A program made the translations under genes and the position numbers. 64,000 nt of DNA from the NCBI GenBank assembly GCA_030697175.1, contig JAUYQR010000022.1, forward strand, positions 27,438 to 91,437. The letters run 5' to 3'. Every line of letters starts with the position of its first letter. The first letter of the stretch is position 1. The DNA is from Paracoccaceae bacterium. GTDB lineage: Bacteria; Pseudomonadota; Alphaproteobacteria; Rhodobacterales; Rhodobacteraceae. Of the stretch, positions 7,384 through 15,466 are shown one piece after another. Below the pieces are notes generated by a model, which saw only the letters and a program-made list of their open reading frames with translations, was not told the origin of the DNA and did not search any database.

Positions 7384-9522
7384 ATGGCGGAACGCAGTTT
7401 CAAGGCCGAAGTCCAGGACCTGCGCAAGGGCGCGGGTGATACCTTCACCGGCGAGGGGATATTGGCGATCACCAAGGCGCTTTTGGAAAACGGCGTCGGG
7501 TATGTCGGCGGCTATCAGGGCGCGCCGATCAGCCATCTGATGGATGTGCTGGCCGATGCCGAGGAGCTTTTGGGCGAATTGGGTGTGCGGTTCGAGGCCA
7601 ACGCCAACGAGGCGGCGGCTGCGGCGATGCTGGCGGCAAGCGTGCATTATCCGATCCGGGGGGCGGTGACGTTCAAGGGGCCGGTCGGGGTGAACGTGGC
7701 CTCGGACGCGCTGGCGAACCTTTCGTCCTCGGGGGTGACGGGCGGTGCGCTGGTGATCCTTGGCGAGGATTACGGCGAGGGGTCTTCGATCATGCAGGAA
7801 CGCAGCCACGCCTTTGCGATGAAGTCGCAGTTCTGGCTCTTGGACCCCAGACCGAACCTGCCGTCGATCGTGAAGGCGGTGGGGGATGGGTTTGCCTTGA
7901 GCGAGGCGTCGAACAGCCCGGTGATGCTGACGATGCGGATCCGGTCCTGCCATGTGACGGGGACGTTCGAGACCAGGGACAACCAGCGCCCGCCGCTATC
8001 GGTGCGGGAGGCGCTGAGCAATCCGCGCAGCGATTTCAACCGCGTGGTGCTGCCGCCGATGTCTTATGTGCATGAACAGGACAAGGTGAAGAACCGCTGG
8101 CCGGCGGCGGAGAAGTTCATCATCGAGCACAAGCTGAACGAGGTGTTCGGCGGGGAAGGCTCGGTCGGCATCGTCTGTCAGGGGGGCATGTACAACGGTG
8201 TCATCCGCGCGTTGCAGCGATTGGGGCTGGCGGACATCTACGGCGCGACCGAGGTGCCGGTTTACTGCCTGAACGTGACCTACCCGTTGATTTCCAGCGA
8301 GTTTCTGGCGTTTGCGCAGAACAAGCATTCAGTGCTGGTGATCGAGGAAGGCCAGCCGGAGTTCATCGAGACCCAGCTTGGGTCGTTCCTCTACCGCGCG
8401 GGCAGCCATGTGCGGCTGCACGGCAAGGGCATGTTCCCGATGGCGGGGGAGTATACCGGGCAGGTGATGCTGGACGGGATCAGCGCCTTTCTGAAGGCGG
8501 CGGCCCCGGACCTGTTGCCTGCCACCGTGCGCGCGCCGAACATGGACCGGCCTGCCATCCCGGACCTGTCAAAGACCGTGCCGATCCGCCCGCCGGGTTT
8601 CTGCACCGGCTGCCCGGAGCGGCCGATCTTTGCTGCGATGAAGCTGGTCGAGAAGGAGCTGGGCAAGCACCAGATCGCCGCCGATATCGGCTGCCATCTG
8701 TTCGGCAGCCTGCCGCCGTTCGAGATTGGTGGGGCGACGATGGGCTACGGGCTGGGTCCGGCGGCCAACGGCGCGTTTGATGGTGGAGGCGAGAAGCGGC
8801 CGATTGCGATCATCGGGGATGGTGGGTTCTGGCACAACGGGTTGAACTCCTCGATCACCAACATGGTGTTCAACAAGTCGGACGGCGTGGTGATGGTGGT
8901 GGACAACTTCTATTCCGCCGCAACGGGTGGGCAGGACGTGATGTCGAGCCGTGCCGACAACGCGACGAAGGCGACGCAGAACCCGATATCGAAGGCGCTG
9001 AAAGGCGTGGGGGTGGAGTGGGTGCGGCAGATCGACCACACCTATGACGTGAAGAAGATGCGCGACACCCTGCGCGAGGCCCTGACAACCGATGCCAAGG
9101 GGCCGAAGGTGATCGTGGCCTCCAGCGAGTGCATGTTGAACAAGCAGCGGCGGGAAAAGCCGTTGAAGGCGGCGGCGATCAAGGAAGGTCGGCGGGTCGA
9201 GGCGCCGCGCTTTGGAGTTGATGAGGAGGTCTGCACCGGGGATCACGCCTGCATCCGCCTGTCGGGCTGCCCGTCGCTGTCGTTGAAGCGGTTGGACGAT
9301 CCGCTCAGGGATGATCCGGTGGCGTCGATCGACCAATCCTGCGTCGGCTGCGGCAACTGTGGCGAGGTGGCGGATGCGGCCGTTCTTTGCCCCAGCTTCT
9401 ACCGGGCGGATGTGGTGCATAACCCGTCGCCGATGGAGGCGCGGCTGGCGCGGTGGCGGGCACGGGTGATCGGCTGGTTGCAGGCGCGCCGCAGTGCCGG
9501 GCGGTTGGAGTTCACGGCATGA
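7384..9522 (+). CDS. Indolepyruvate ferredoxin oxidoreductase, alpha-type subunit (IorA-like)
   Basis: This 712-residue protein resembles the TPP-binding subunit of indolepyruvate:ferredoxin oxidoreductase, which converts aryl 2-oxoacids plus CoA to aryl-acetyl-CoA, CO2 and reduced ferredoxin. The N-terminal POR-type domain carries GEGILAITKALLENG. The central motif GFCTGCPERPIFAAMK is typical of IorA. The TPP site is IIGDGGFWHNGLNSS with a later asparagine in VVDN. The C-terminal part (about 620-690) has cysteines in CTGDHAC and CVGCGNCG, a ferredoxin-like 4Fe-4S region. It starts 1 base after the MarR stop and overlaps iorB by 4 bases. The substrate could be indolepyruvate or another aryl-oxoacid. 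Confidence 0.9.
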   Translation: MAERSFKAEVQDLRKGAGDTFTGEGILAITKALLENGVGYVGGYQGAPISHLMDVLADAEELLGELGVRFEANANEAAAAAMLAASVHYPIRGAVTFKGPVGVNVASDALANLSSSGVTGGALVILGEDYGEGSSIMQERSHAFAMKSQFWLLDPRPNLPSIVKAVGDGFALSEASNSPVMLTMRIRSCHVTGTFETRDNQRPPLSVREALSNPRSDFNRVVLPPMSYVHEQDKVKNRWPAAEKFIIEHKLNEVFGGEGSVGIVCQGGMYNGVIRALQRLGLADIYGATEVPVYCLNVTYPLISSEFLAFAQNKHSVLVIEEGQPEFIETQLGSFLYRAGSHVRLHGKGMFPMAGEYTGQVMLDGISAFLKAAAPDLLPATVRAPNMDRPAIPDLSKTVPIRPPGFCTGCPERPIFAAMKLVEKELGKHQIAADIGCHLFGSLPPFEIGGATMGYGLGPAANGAFDGGGEKRPIAIIGDGGFWHNGLNSSITNMVFNKSDGVVMVVDNFYSAATGGQDVMSSRADNATKATQNPISKALKGVGVEWVRQIDHTYDVKKMRDTLREALTTDAKGPKVIVASSECMLNKQRREKPLKAAAIKEGRRVEAPRFGVDEEVCTGDHACIRLSGCPSLSLKRLDDPLRDDPVASIDQSCVGCGNCGEVADAAVLCPSFYRADVVHNPSPMEARLARWRARVIGWLQARRSAGRLEFTA

Positions 9523-11060
9523 CGCTGCAATCGCCGATGCTGCCGGTGCCTGCCGGGACGGATGGGATGATCAAGCTCGCGGTGTTGGCGGTGGGTGGTC
9601 AGGGCGGCGGCGTGCTGACCGGCTGGATCGAGACTCTGGCGCGGGCAAATGGCTATGTCTGCCAGGCGACGTCCGTGGCGGGGGTGGCGCAGCGGACGGG
9701 GGCCACGGTCTATTACGTGGAGATGGCACCTGCGACGGGGCGGGTGCCGGTGTTCAGCCTGATGCCGGCGGCGGGTGATGTGGACGTGATGATCACCGCC
9801 GAGATGATGGAGGCGGGGCGGTCGATCATTCGCGGCTTCGTGACGCCGGACCGCACGGTGCTGATCACCTCGACCCACCGGGCGCTGGCGGTGAGCGAGA
9901 AGATGGTGCCGGGGGATGGGATCGCGTCGAGCGAGGAGGTGATCGCGGCGGCGGAGGTCGCGGCGCGGCGGTTCATCGCGGCGGATTTCGATGCGGTGGC
10001 GGTGAAGAACGGGTCGGTGATTTCGGCGACGCTCTTTGGGGCGCTGGCGGCTTCGGGGGCGCTGCCGTTTGCGCGCGAGGCGTTCGAGGCGGCGATCCGG
10101 GCGGGGGGCAGGGGCGTGGAAGCCTCGGTCCGGGCGTTTGGCGCGGGGTATGAGGCGGCGCTGGCGGGGGTGCCCGAGGCGGCGGTGCCCGAGGCGGCGG
10201 CGCCGATGGCCAAGGTGTCGGCGGTCAGGGGCCCGGCAAGGAAGCTGGCCGAGTGGGAGCGGCTGATGGCGCGGGTGGCGGCTTTGCCTGCGGCGGTGGC
10301 GGAACTGGCGGCGCCGGGCTTGCGCAAGGTCGTGGACTTTCAGGACCTGGCCTATGGGGCGGAGTATCTGGCGCGGATCGAGGGGCTGGTGGCGCGGGAT
10401 GCGGCGCCCTTCGAGTTTGCGCGCGAGGCGGCGAAGTATGTGGCCAATGCGATGGCCTATGACGATGTGATCCGGGTCGCGGATCTGAAGACGCGGGGGC
10501 GGCGGTTCGAGCGGATCCGGGGCGAGATGGGGGTGAGGGAGGCGCAGGTGATGCAGCTGACCGAGTTCTTCCATCCGAGGGCGGAGGAGATTGCGGGGCT
10601 GTTGTCGGCGGGGCTGGGGGCAAAGGTGCAGGCGAGCCCGGTGTGGATGGCGCGGCTGGACCGGTGGTTCGGCAAGGGGCGGCGGCTCAGGACGGACAGT
10701 CTGGCGGCTTACCTGACCTTGTATGCAATCGGCGGCCTCAGGGGGTGGCGGCGGCGGACGCTGCGGCACGCGCAGGAGGTGGCGCATCTGGAGGGGTGGC
10801 TTGCGGTGGCGCTGGGCTATCTGGAGAGCGACCGGGCGCTGGCGGTGGAGGTGGTGCGCTGTCGGCGGCTGGTGAAGGGCTATTCGGACACCCATGCGCG
10901 GGGGCTGTCGAAGTTTGACCGGGTGCTGGCCGGGATCGAGATGGTGGCCGGGCGGGCGGATGCGGGGCCTTGGGCGGCACGGCTGCGGGAGGCGGCGCTG
11001 AAGGATGAAGAGGGCCGCGCGCTGGAGGGGGCGCTGGCGACGATCCGCAGTTTTGTCTGA
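9519..11060 (+). CDS. Indolepyruvate oxidoreductase, beta-type subunit (IorB-like) with C-terminal extension
   Basis: This 513-residue partner of the alpha subunit begins with the gamma-type domain of 2-oxoacid:acceptor oxidoreductases (GGQGGGVLTGWIETLARANG near residue 28, then QATSVAGVAQRTGATVYYVE). A long alpha-helical extension (about residues 230-510, DUF6537-like) follows; classical archaeal IorB proteins are only about 200 residues and lack it. The ATGA overlap with the alpha gene implies translational coupling and a 1:1 complex. No separate ferredoxin gene is adjacent. It ends the plus-strand operon that starts at 4564. Confidence 0.88.
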   Translation: MTLQSPMLPVPAGTDGMIKLAVLAVGGQGGGVLTGWIETLARANGYVCQATSVAGVAQRTGATVYYVEMAPATGRVPVFSLMPAAGDVDVMITAEMMEAGRSIIRGFVTPDRTVLITSTHRALAVSEKMVPGDGIASSEEVIAAAEVAARRFIAADFDAVAVKNGSVISATLFGALAASGALPFAREAFEAAIRAGGRGVEASVRAFGAGYEAALAGVPEAAVPEAAAPMAKVSAVRGPARKLAEWERLMARVAALPAAVAELAAPGLRKVVDFQDLAYGAEYLARIEGLVARDAAPFEFAREAAKYVANAMAYDDVIRVADLKTRGRRFERIRGEMGVREAQVMQLTEFFHPRAEEIAGLLSAGLGAKVQASPVWMARLDRWFGKGRRLRTDSLAAYLTLYAIGGLRGWRRRTLRHAQEVAHLEGWLAVALGYLESDRALAVEVVRCRRLVKGYSDTHARGLSKFDRVLAGIEMVAGRADAGPWAARLREAALKDEEGRALEGALATIRSFV

Positions 11061-11158
11061 TGTCCCACGGTGGGACATTGGGTCTTGCCAAATGATTTCA
11101 ACAGGTTGGCGTGGCGCGTTAGGGGGAGGTTAAGGTTTGGCGGGTGCCCCCCACCCTC

Positions 11159-11183
11159 TCCCTCCCCCACGAGGGGGGAGGGA
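11159..11183. terminator. Strong G/C stem-loop between convergent operons
   Basis: A perfect 10-bp TCCCTCCCCC/GGGGGAGGGA stem with a 5-base loop lies in the 171-base gap after the IorB-type gene and before the convergent flavin reductase gene. It has no clear U-run, so it may be a weak bidirectional terminator or an intergenic palindromic repeat. Confidence 0.45.
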
Positions 11184-11231
11184 AGCGCCCTTGGGGAAAG
11201 GGTGATTTCCTTGTCCGGCAAGCCGGGCCGT

Positions 11232-11738
11232 TCAGGCGGTGAGGCTGCGGTAGGCGCCGTTCCAGTAGATCAGGGCGCCCGCGCCCGGTGTCTTGCGGAT
11301 CGCCTGGACACGGCCGATCAGGATGGTGTGGGTGGCACGGTCGATCATCTCCTCGACCGTGCAGTCGAAGGCGGTGGGCGCGCCTTTCAGCAGACGCGCG
11401 CCGGTGACGGCGGTTTCCCAATCTGCCCCTTCATACCGCGCGGCCCCCTTGACCCCGCCAAAGCCGGAGAAGCGTTCGGCAACGGCCTGATGCGCCGCGC
11501 CGAGCGAGGACCAGCCGAAGCGGCCCTCGCTGCGAAGGATCGGAATCGAGGAGGAGGTGAGGTTGACGCAGGCCAGGAGCAGCGGTGGTTCGGCGGAAAG
11601 CGAGATCGCCGAGGTCACGACGAGGCCTGAGGAGGCTTCGCCGCTGCCCACGGTGATGACGCTGACGTTGCCGACGAAGGCGCGCATCGCGTCGCGGAAC
11701 TCCTTGGCGGGCAGGTCGTTGGGCAAACGGTTCGGCAT
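11232..11738 (-). CDS. Flavin reductase family protein (HpaC/RutF type)
   Basis: This 168-residue protein matches the short-chain flavin reductases that supply FMNH2 or FADH2 to two-component monooxygenases. Features are FRDAMRAFVGNVSVITVGSG near the N-terminus, TSAISLSAEPPLLLACVNLT in the flavin-binding core, and the late HTILIGRVQAI strand. It lies 9 bases downstream of the LLM monooxygenase gene on the same strand, as expected for a partner. It probably uses NADH to reduce FMN. RutF and HpaC are the closest functional models; I could not separate them. Confidence 0.9.
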   Translation of the reverse strand: MPNRLPNDLPAKEFRDAMRAFVGNVSVITVGSGEASSGLVVTSAISLSAEPPLLLACVNLTSSSIPILRSEGRFGWSSLGAAHQAVAERFSGFGGVKGAARYEGADWETAVTGARLLKGAPTAFDCTVEEMIDRATHTILIGRVQAIRKTPGAGALIYWNGAYRSLTA

Positions 11739-11747
11739 GGTGGCTCC

Positions 11748-12842
11748 CTATCGGATTCCGGCCCGTTTCAGGCGCGGCAGCACTTCCTCGGCGAAATAGG
11801 GGAACTCCTTGAGATAATCCACAAAAGACAGCGTGGTGCCGGCAAATCCGGTCTCGTGCAGGGAAATTATGCCTGCAGCAACCTGATCCGGCGTGCCGAT
11901 CAGGGGGAAACCACCGTGGCCGAGCGCAAAGCCGTAGCGGATCTGCGTCAGAAGATCATGCGGGAACGACAGCGCATGGGCAAGTTGCAGGCGGATCAGG
12001 TTGTCGGTGGCAACCCAGTCGGCGTTTTCGTCGACGATGTAGTGGACGTAATCGCGCGCCTCCTTTTCGGTCGGGCGGCAGACGACATGGGCAAAGGTGA
12101 GGACGCCGACCTTGCGGTTCTTGGCGGCGGCTTGGGCCTTCAGCGCGGCGATCTCGGCCTTGGAGCGGGCGAGGTCGATGGCGGGGGTGAAGAGATAGTT
12201 GGCGTTGTCGGTGGCAAACTCGCGCCCCTGCGGGCTGCCGGCGGCGTTGATGACGGGAACCGAGCCGTTGACGGGCGCGGGGTCGCCCTTCAGGCCACGG
12301 ATGTTGTTGAAATAGGTGCCGTCCCAATCGAAATGGGTGTCCGAGGCCCAGATCTTGCGCACAAGGTCGAACCATTCCTGCGCGTAAGCGTAGCGGGTTT
12401 CGTGGTCGGTTGGCAGATCGAGGCCGAGCGCCTGATATTCCGGCTGGTTCCAGCCCGCGACGATGTTGAGCCCGGCGCGGCCGTGGCTGATCTGGTCGAT
12501 GGTGGCGATCTGCTTGGCGACGACGACCGGGTGGTTCGCGGCGCAGTGGATGGTGGCGAAGACCGAGATGTTCTGCGTCGAGGCGAGGAGGCCTGCGGCC
12601 CAGGTCATCGTCTCCAAGACACCGCCGTGAAAATCGGTCGGGCCGCCATAGCCGATCCAGCGCGCGATCGGCAGCATGAAGTCGATGCCGGCGGCGTCGA
12701 GAAGTTTCGCCAGCGCAAGGTTGTTGTCCCACGAGTTCACCCAGCGGTCGGGTGCCTGCGTCGGCGTCATGCCGGAGGAGCAGTTGGTGGAGAAGGTGCC
12801 CAGACGAAAGTGGTCGCCTGATGCCATCAGGTTCTGTGTCAT
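11748..12842 (-). CDS. LLM-class flavin-dependent monooxygenase (RutA-like)
   Basis: This 364-residue TIM-barrel enzyme is a bacterial-luciferase-like flavin monooxygenase. The pattern IARWIGYGGPTDFHGGVLET, ATIDQISHGRAGLNIVAGWN and PEYQALGL is close to that of RutA, the pyrimidine monooxygenase that opens a cyclic amide, and to alkanesulfonate-type monooxygenases. Reduced flavin would come from the reductase 9 bases downstream. The promoter region is shared with the divergent regulator at 12960. In this island a RutA-like enzyme could open a lactam ring such as an oxindole, but that is inference. Sulfonate or sulfone substrates remain possible. Confidence 0.88.
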   Translation of the reverse strand: MTQNLMASGDHFRLGTFSTNCSSGMTPTQAPDRWVNSWDNNLALAKLLDAAGIDFMLPIARWIGYGGPTDFHGGVLETMTWAAGLLASTQNISVFATIHCAANHPVVVAKQIATIDQISHGRAGLNIVAGWNQPEYQALGLDLPTDHETRYAYAQEWFDLVRKIWASDTHFDWDGTYFNNIRGLKGDPAPVNGSVPVINAAGSPQGREFATDNANYLFTPAIDLARSKAEIAALKAQAAAKNRKVGVLTFAHVVCRPTEKEARDYVHYIVDENADWVATDNLIRLQLAHALSFPHDLLTQIRYGFALGHGGFPLIGTPDQVAAGIISLHETGFAGTTLSFVDYLKEFPYFAEEVLPRLKRAGIR

Positions 12843-12866
12843 GCTGATTTCCCTGTCAGGTGGATT

Positions 12867-12892
12867 ATTGAAAGTATTTTATGTTTGAAAGT
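12867..12892. promoter_or_regulatory. Direct repeat in the divergent LLM / regulator promoter
   Basis: Two 9-base copies, ATTGAAAGT (12867-12875) and TTTGAAAGT (12884-12892), lie 17 bases apart in the AT-rich 117-base gap between the monooxygenase gene and the divergent regulator. This is a plausible binding region for the adjacent winged-helix protein, though the repeats are direct rather than inverted. Confidence 0.35.
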
Positions 12893-12959
12893 CTATCGTA
12901 AATTCCATTTGCGTCAACAGGGTTGAAGCGGCAGTTTTGGCATTGATCTTGAGGTGTGC

Positions 12960-13484
12960 ATGGAACGGGACGAGAAGCTGGACTACCGCTGGCATCTGGC
13001 GGAAAGCGCGGTCGAGGTGGACACGACGGAGCTGGAGTTCGCATTGATGCGGACCTTCGAGGGCTTTGGCCGCTGGCAGTCGGAATGTCTGGCGAGCGTC
13101 TGCGACCTGGCGGCGACCGGGCCGGAGAACGCGCTGTTGCACATCATCCGGATGAACGAGCGGCCGAAGTCGATCAAGGATCTGGCGCGGCTGACGAACC
13201 GGGACGATGTGCCGAACATCCAGTATTCGCTGCGAAAGCTGATCGGTGCCGGGCTGGTCGTGCGGCAGGGCGCGGGGCGGTCGGGCGTGACCTATCAGGT
13301 GACGGACGAGGGGCGGCGGGTGACCGACGATTACGGAGCCTTGCGGCGGCGGTTGCTGATCGCCGCGATTGCCGGGGTGCCGGGGTTCTCCGATCGGCTG
13401 GCGGAGGCGACGAAGGCGCTGAACCTGTTGTCGGGGATCTATGAGGAGATCGCGCGGGTCGCGGCGACGCATCGGCGGGGATGA
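12960..13484 (+). CDS. MarR-like winged-helix regulator
   Basis: This 174-residue protein has a central helix-turn-helix region (SIKDLARLTNRDDVPNIQYS, about 67-86), then SLRKLIGAGLVVRQGAGRSG and a wing VTYQVTDEGRRV. It is most like MarR or PadR-type winged-helix regulators of aromatic catabolism. I chose the ATG at 12960 over a GTG at 12954; spacing to the purine-rich upstream stretch slightly favours the ATG. It faces away from the LLM monooxygenase gene and probably controls that divergent promoter and perhaps itself. It ends 62 bases before the convergent kynureninase-like gene, separated by a hairpin repeat. Confidence 0.82.
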   Translation: MERDEKLDYRWHLAESAVEVDTTELEFALMRTFEGFGRWQSECLASVCDLAATGPENALLHIIRMNERPKSIKDLARLTNRDDVPNIQYSLRKLIGAGLVVRQGAGRSGVTYQVTDEGRRVTDDYGALRRRLLIAAIAGVPGFSDRLAEATKALNLLSGIYEEIARVAATHRRG

Positions 13485-13498
13485 GATTGGCGGAGGAA

Positions 13499-13542
13499 GC
13501 GGGGGCCCGCCCCCGCACCCCGGGGATATTTGGAGAAGAGGA
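13499..13542. repeat. Hairpin plus GGATATTT repeat, copy A
   Basis: A near-perfect GCGGGGG palindrome (13499-13516) is followed by CCCCGGGGATATTTGGAGAAGAGG. It lies between two convergent genes. It matches copies near 22833, 31259, 31443 and 35363 in having a G/C hairpin, a short CCCCG block, ATATTT or GTATTT, and an A/G-rich tail. The position suggests a transcription terminator or a mobile intergenic repeat. Confidence 0.6.
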
Positions 13543-13546
13543 AGCG

Positions 13547-14668
13547 CTAGAGGAGGAGGCTGGCCAGTGCCGTGTGGAGGCGCTGGACGCCTGTGTCGGT
13601 GGTCAGCGTGCCGGGGGAGAGGCGGAGGGTTTGGCTGCGCGCGTCGGTCGTGATCGACTGGGCGCGGAGGGCCGCGACAATCTGGGGCGCGGGGTGGGTT
13701 TCGGGGAGACGGAGCATGATGGAACCGCCGCGTTGGGACTCGGGTCTGGGGGTGAGGAGGGGAAGGTTCAGGGCGTCGGCCATGTCTATGAGGTGCGCCG
13801 TGAGCGTGCGGTTGTGGGCGAGGATCGCGGCGTGGTCCTGGGCGGCGTGCCAGTCGAGCGCGGGGAGCGAGGCGAGGGCGGCCATGCAGCCGGGGGTGCC
13901 TGAATCGAAGCGGCGGATGTCTGGCGCGTAGGCGAAGCGGGTGATGTCCCAATTGAACGGGTTGGGTTGGGAGAACCAGCCGCGGAGTTGCGGGTGGCAG
14001 TGCGGGATGAGGCGGGGGGAGAGGTAGAGGATGCCCGCGCCGGGGGTGCCGCACATCCATTTGAGCGAGGTGGAGATGGCGAAATCGACCTCGGGCGCGT
14101 TAACGTCGAAGGGCAGGAGGCCGGCGGCCTGGGTAATGTCGACGCCGATGAGGCTGCCCATGCGGCGGCCGTGGGCGACCATTGCGGGGAGGTTCATGCG
14201 GTGGGAGGAGGTGGAGGACACCCAGGTGAGGAGGGCGAGGCCGACATCTGGGGTCCAGGCGTCGAGGAAGTCTTCGTCCTCGACGAAAGCGGCACCCTGG
14301 CGAAGCGGGACGGTCTTGAGGGTGAAGCCGCAGGCCGTTGCCATGCCGTTCAGGAGGAAGTGGTTGGAGGGGAAGCAGTCGGCGGCGGCGAGGACGGTGC
14401 GACCGTTGAGGTGGCCGGGCGGAAGGGATTGCACGAGCGAGTGGAAGGCTTGCGTCACGGACTCGAAGGTGGTGACCGTGTCGGGGCCTGCGTTCAGGAT
14501 GGCACGCCAGCGGTCGATGAAGCGCTGGCGGAGCGGCAGGACGGTGGCCCATTGCGCATCGTCAGGGGTGCCCCAGGTGACGGCGAAATCGGCCATTGCG
14601 GCGGCGATGTCGCGGGCCTTGCCGGGATACATGCCGATGGAGTGGTAGAGGAAATAGGCGTCGGACAT
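13547..14668 (-). CDS. Kynureninase-like PLP-dependent enzyme (class V aminotransferase fold)
   Basis: This 373-residue protein resembles kynureninase, which splits kynurenine to anthranilate and alanine. Visible family features: SNHFLLNGMA for the substrate/PLP region, GVDITQAAGLLPFDV with the PLP-contacting Asp, the Schiff-base lysine in TSLKWMCG (Lys203), GWF in LRGWFSQPNP, and FDSGTPGCMAAL. It is slightly shorter than typical kynureninases (about 400-420). The start at 14668 has an AGGA site; a longer frame to 14743 lacks homology. It is last in the minus-strand operon of beta-oxidation genes, so its product anthranilate would enter the pathway encoded beside it. Other kynurenine-like or class V substrates cannot be excluded. 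Confidence 0.8.
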   Translation of the reverse strand: MSDAYFLYHSIGMYPGKARDIAAAMADFAVTWGTPDDAQWATVLPLRQRFIDRWRAILNAGPDTVTTFESVTQAFHSLVQSLPPGHLNGRTVLAAADCFPSNHFLLNGMATACGFTLKTVPLRQGAAFVEDEDFLDAWTPDVGLALLTWVSSTSSHRMNLPAMVAHGRRMGSLIGVDITQAAGLLPFDVNAPEVDFAISTSLKWMCGTPGAGILYLSPRLIPHCHPQLRGWFSQPNPFNWDITRFAYAPDIRRFDSGTPGCMAALASLPALDWHAAQDHAAILAHNRTLTAHLIDMADALNLPLLTPRPESQRGGSIMLRLPETHPAPQIVAALRAQSITTDARSQTLRLSPGTLTTDTGVQRLHTALASLLL

Positions 14669-14746
14669 TTGTGTTCCTAAGGGCTCGGCGTTTGCTTGTC
14701 GCGTGATTGAGGCGGAAGACCGGTTCCCACTTTTCCGCTTCACGCT

Positions 14747-15466
14747 TCAGCGCATCAGCACGCCGCCGTTGATATCCTGTGTGGTGCCGGTGATGAAGGC
14801 GGCGGCGTCGGAGGCGAGGAAGGCAGCGAGGGCGCCAACCTCATCCGCCTGGCCGATGCGGCCGAGGGGGATCTGGCCGACGACGAGGGCGACCTTTTCC
14901 GGCGGGGCGAGGGCGGTCTGTTCGGTGAGGATGGTGCCGGGGGCGATGGTGTTGACGGTGATGCCGTGCGGCGCGAGGCCGTGGGCCAAGTAGCGGGTGA
15001 GGCCGATGATCCCGGCCTTCGACGCGGCGTAATGCGCGCCTTGCACCTGCGGGCCGCCGCGTTGGCCGGCGATCGAGGCGAGGTTAAGGATGCGGCCCCA
15101 TTTGGCGGTGGTCATCGCTGGCGCGAAGGTTTGCGTGGCGAAGAGGATGGAGCGGAGGTTGGTCGACAGGACGTCGTCCCATTCCTCGGCCGTGATGTCG
15201 TAGAGGTCGCGGGCCTGGGTGCGGGCGGCGTTGTTCACGAGGATTTCGACGGGGCCGATGGCGGCCAGCGCCTCGGCGAAGCTGTCCTTGCGGCGGTCGT
15301 CGAGGGGGATGGCGAGGGCGCCGGGGAGGGTGGCGGCGGCGGCCTCGGCCTTCTCAAGGTTCAGGTCGGCGATGGTGACGGAGTGGCCAGAGGCATGGAG
15401 CGCGCGGGCGATGGCGAGGCCGAGGCCTTGGGCGGCACCGGTGACGAGTGCGGTTCTAGACGGCAT
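14747..15466 (-). CDS. Short-chain dehydrogenase/reductase
   Basis: This 239-residue classical SDR has the NAD(P) site TALVTGAAQGLGLAIARAL (residues 4-22), the NNA motif in ILVNNAARTQ, the catalytic Ser in LNLASIAGQRGG, and YAASK with the catalytic Tyr and Lys. The C-terminus FITGTTQDINGGVLMR is typical. The start at 15466 overlaps the thiolase stop by 11 bases. In a CoA-thioester pathway it likely oxidises or reduces a ring-derived hydroxy/keto intermediate. The exact substrate is not readable. Confidence 0.9.
   Translation of the reverse strand: MPSRTALVTGAAQGLGLAIARALHASGHSVTIADLNLEKAEAAAATLPGALAIPLDDRRKDSFAEALAAIGPVEILVNNAARTQARDLYDITAEEWDDVLSTNLRSILFATQTFAPAMTTAKWGRILNLASIAGQRGGPQVQGAHYAASKAGIIGLTRYLAHGLAPHGITVNTIAPGTILTEQTALAPPEKVALVVGQIPLGRIGQADEVGALAAFLASDAAAFITGTTQDINGGVLMR

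Noticed and set aside
4564..14668. Complete kynurenine pathway from tryptophan
   Set aside because: No tryptophan 2,3-dioxygenase gene is in the window, and the formamidase-like protein could equally be an isatin hydrolase, so only a partial claim is made.
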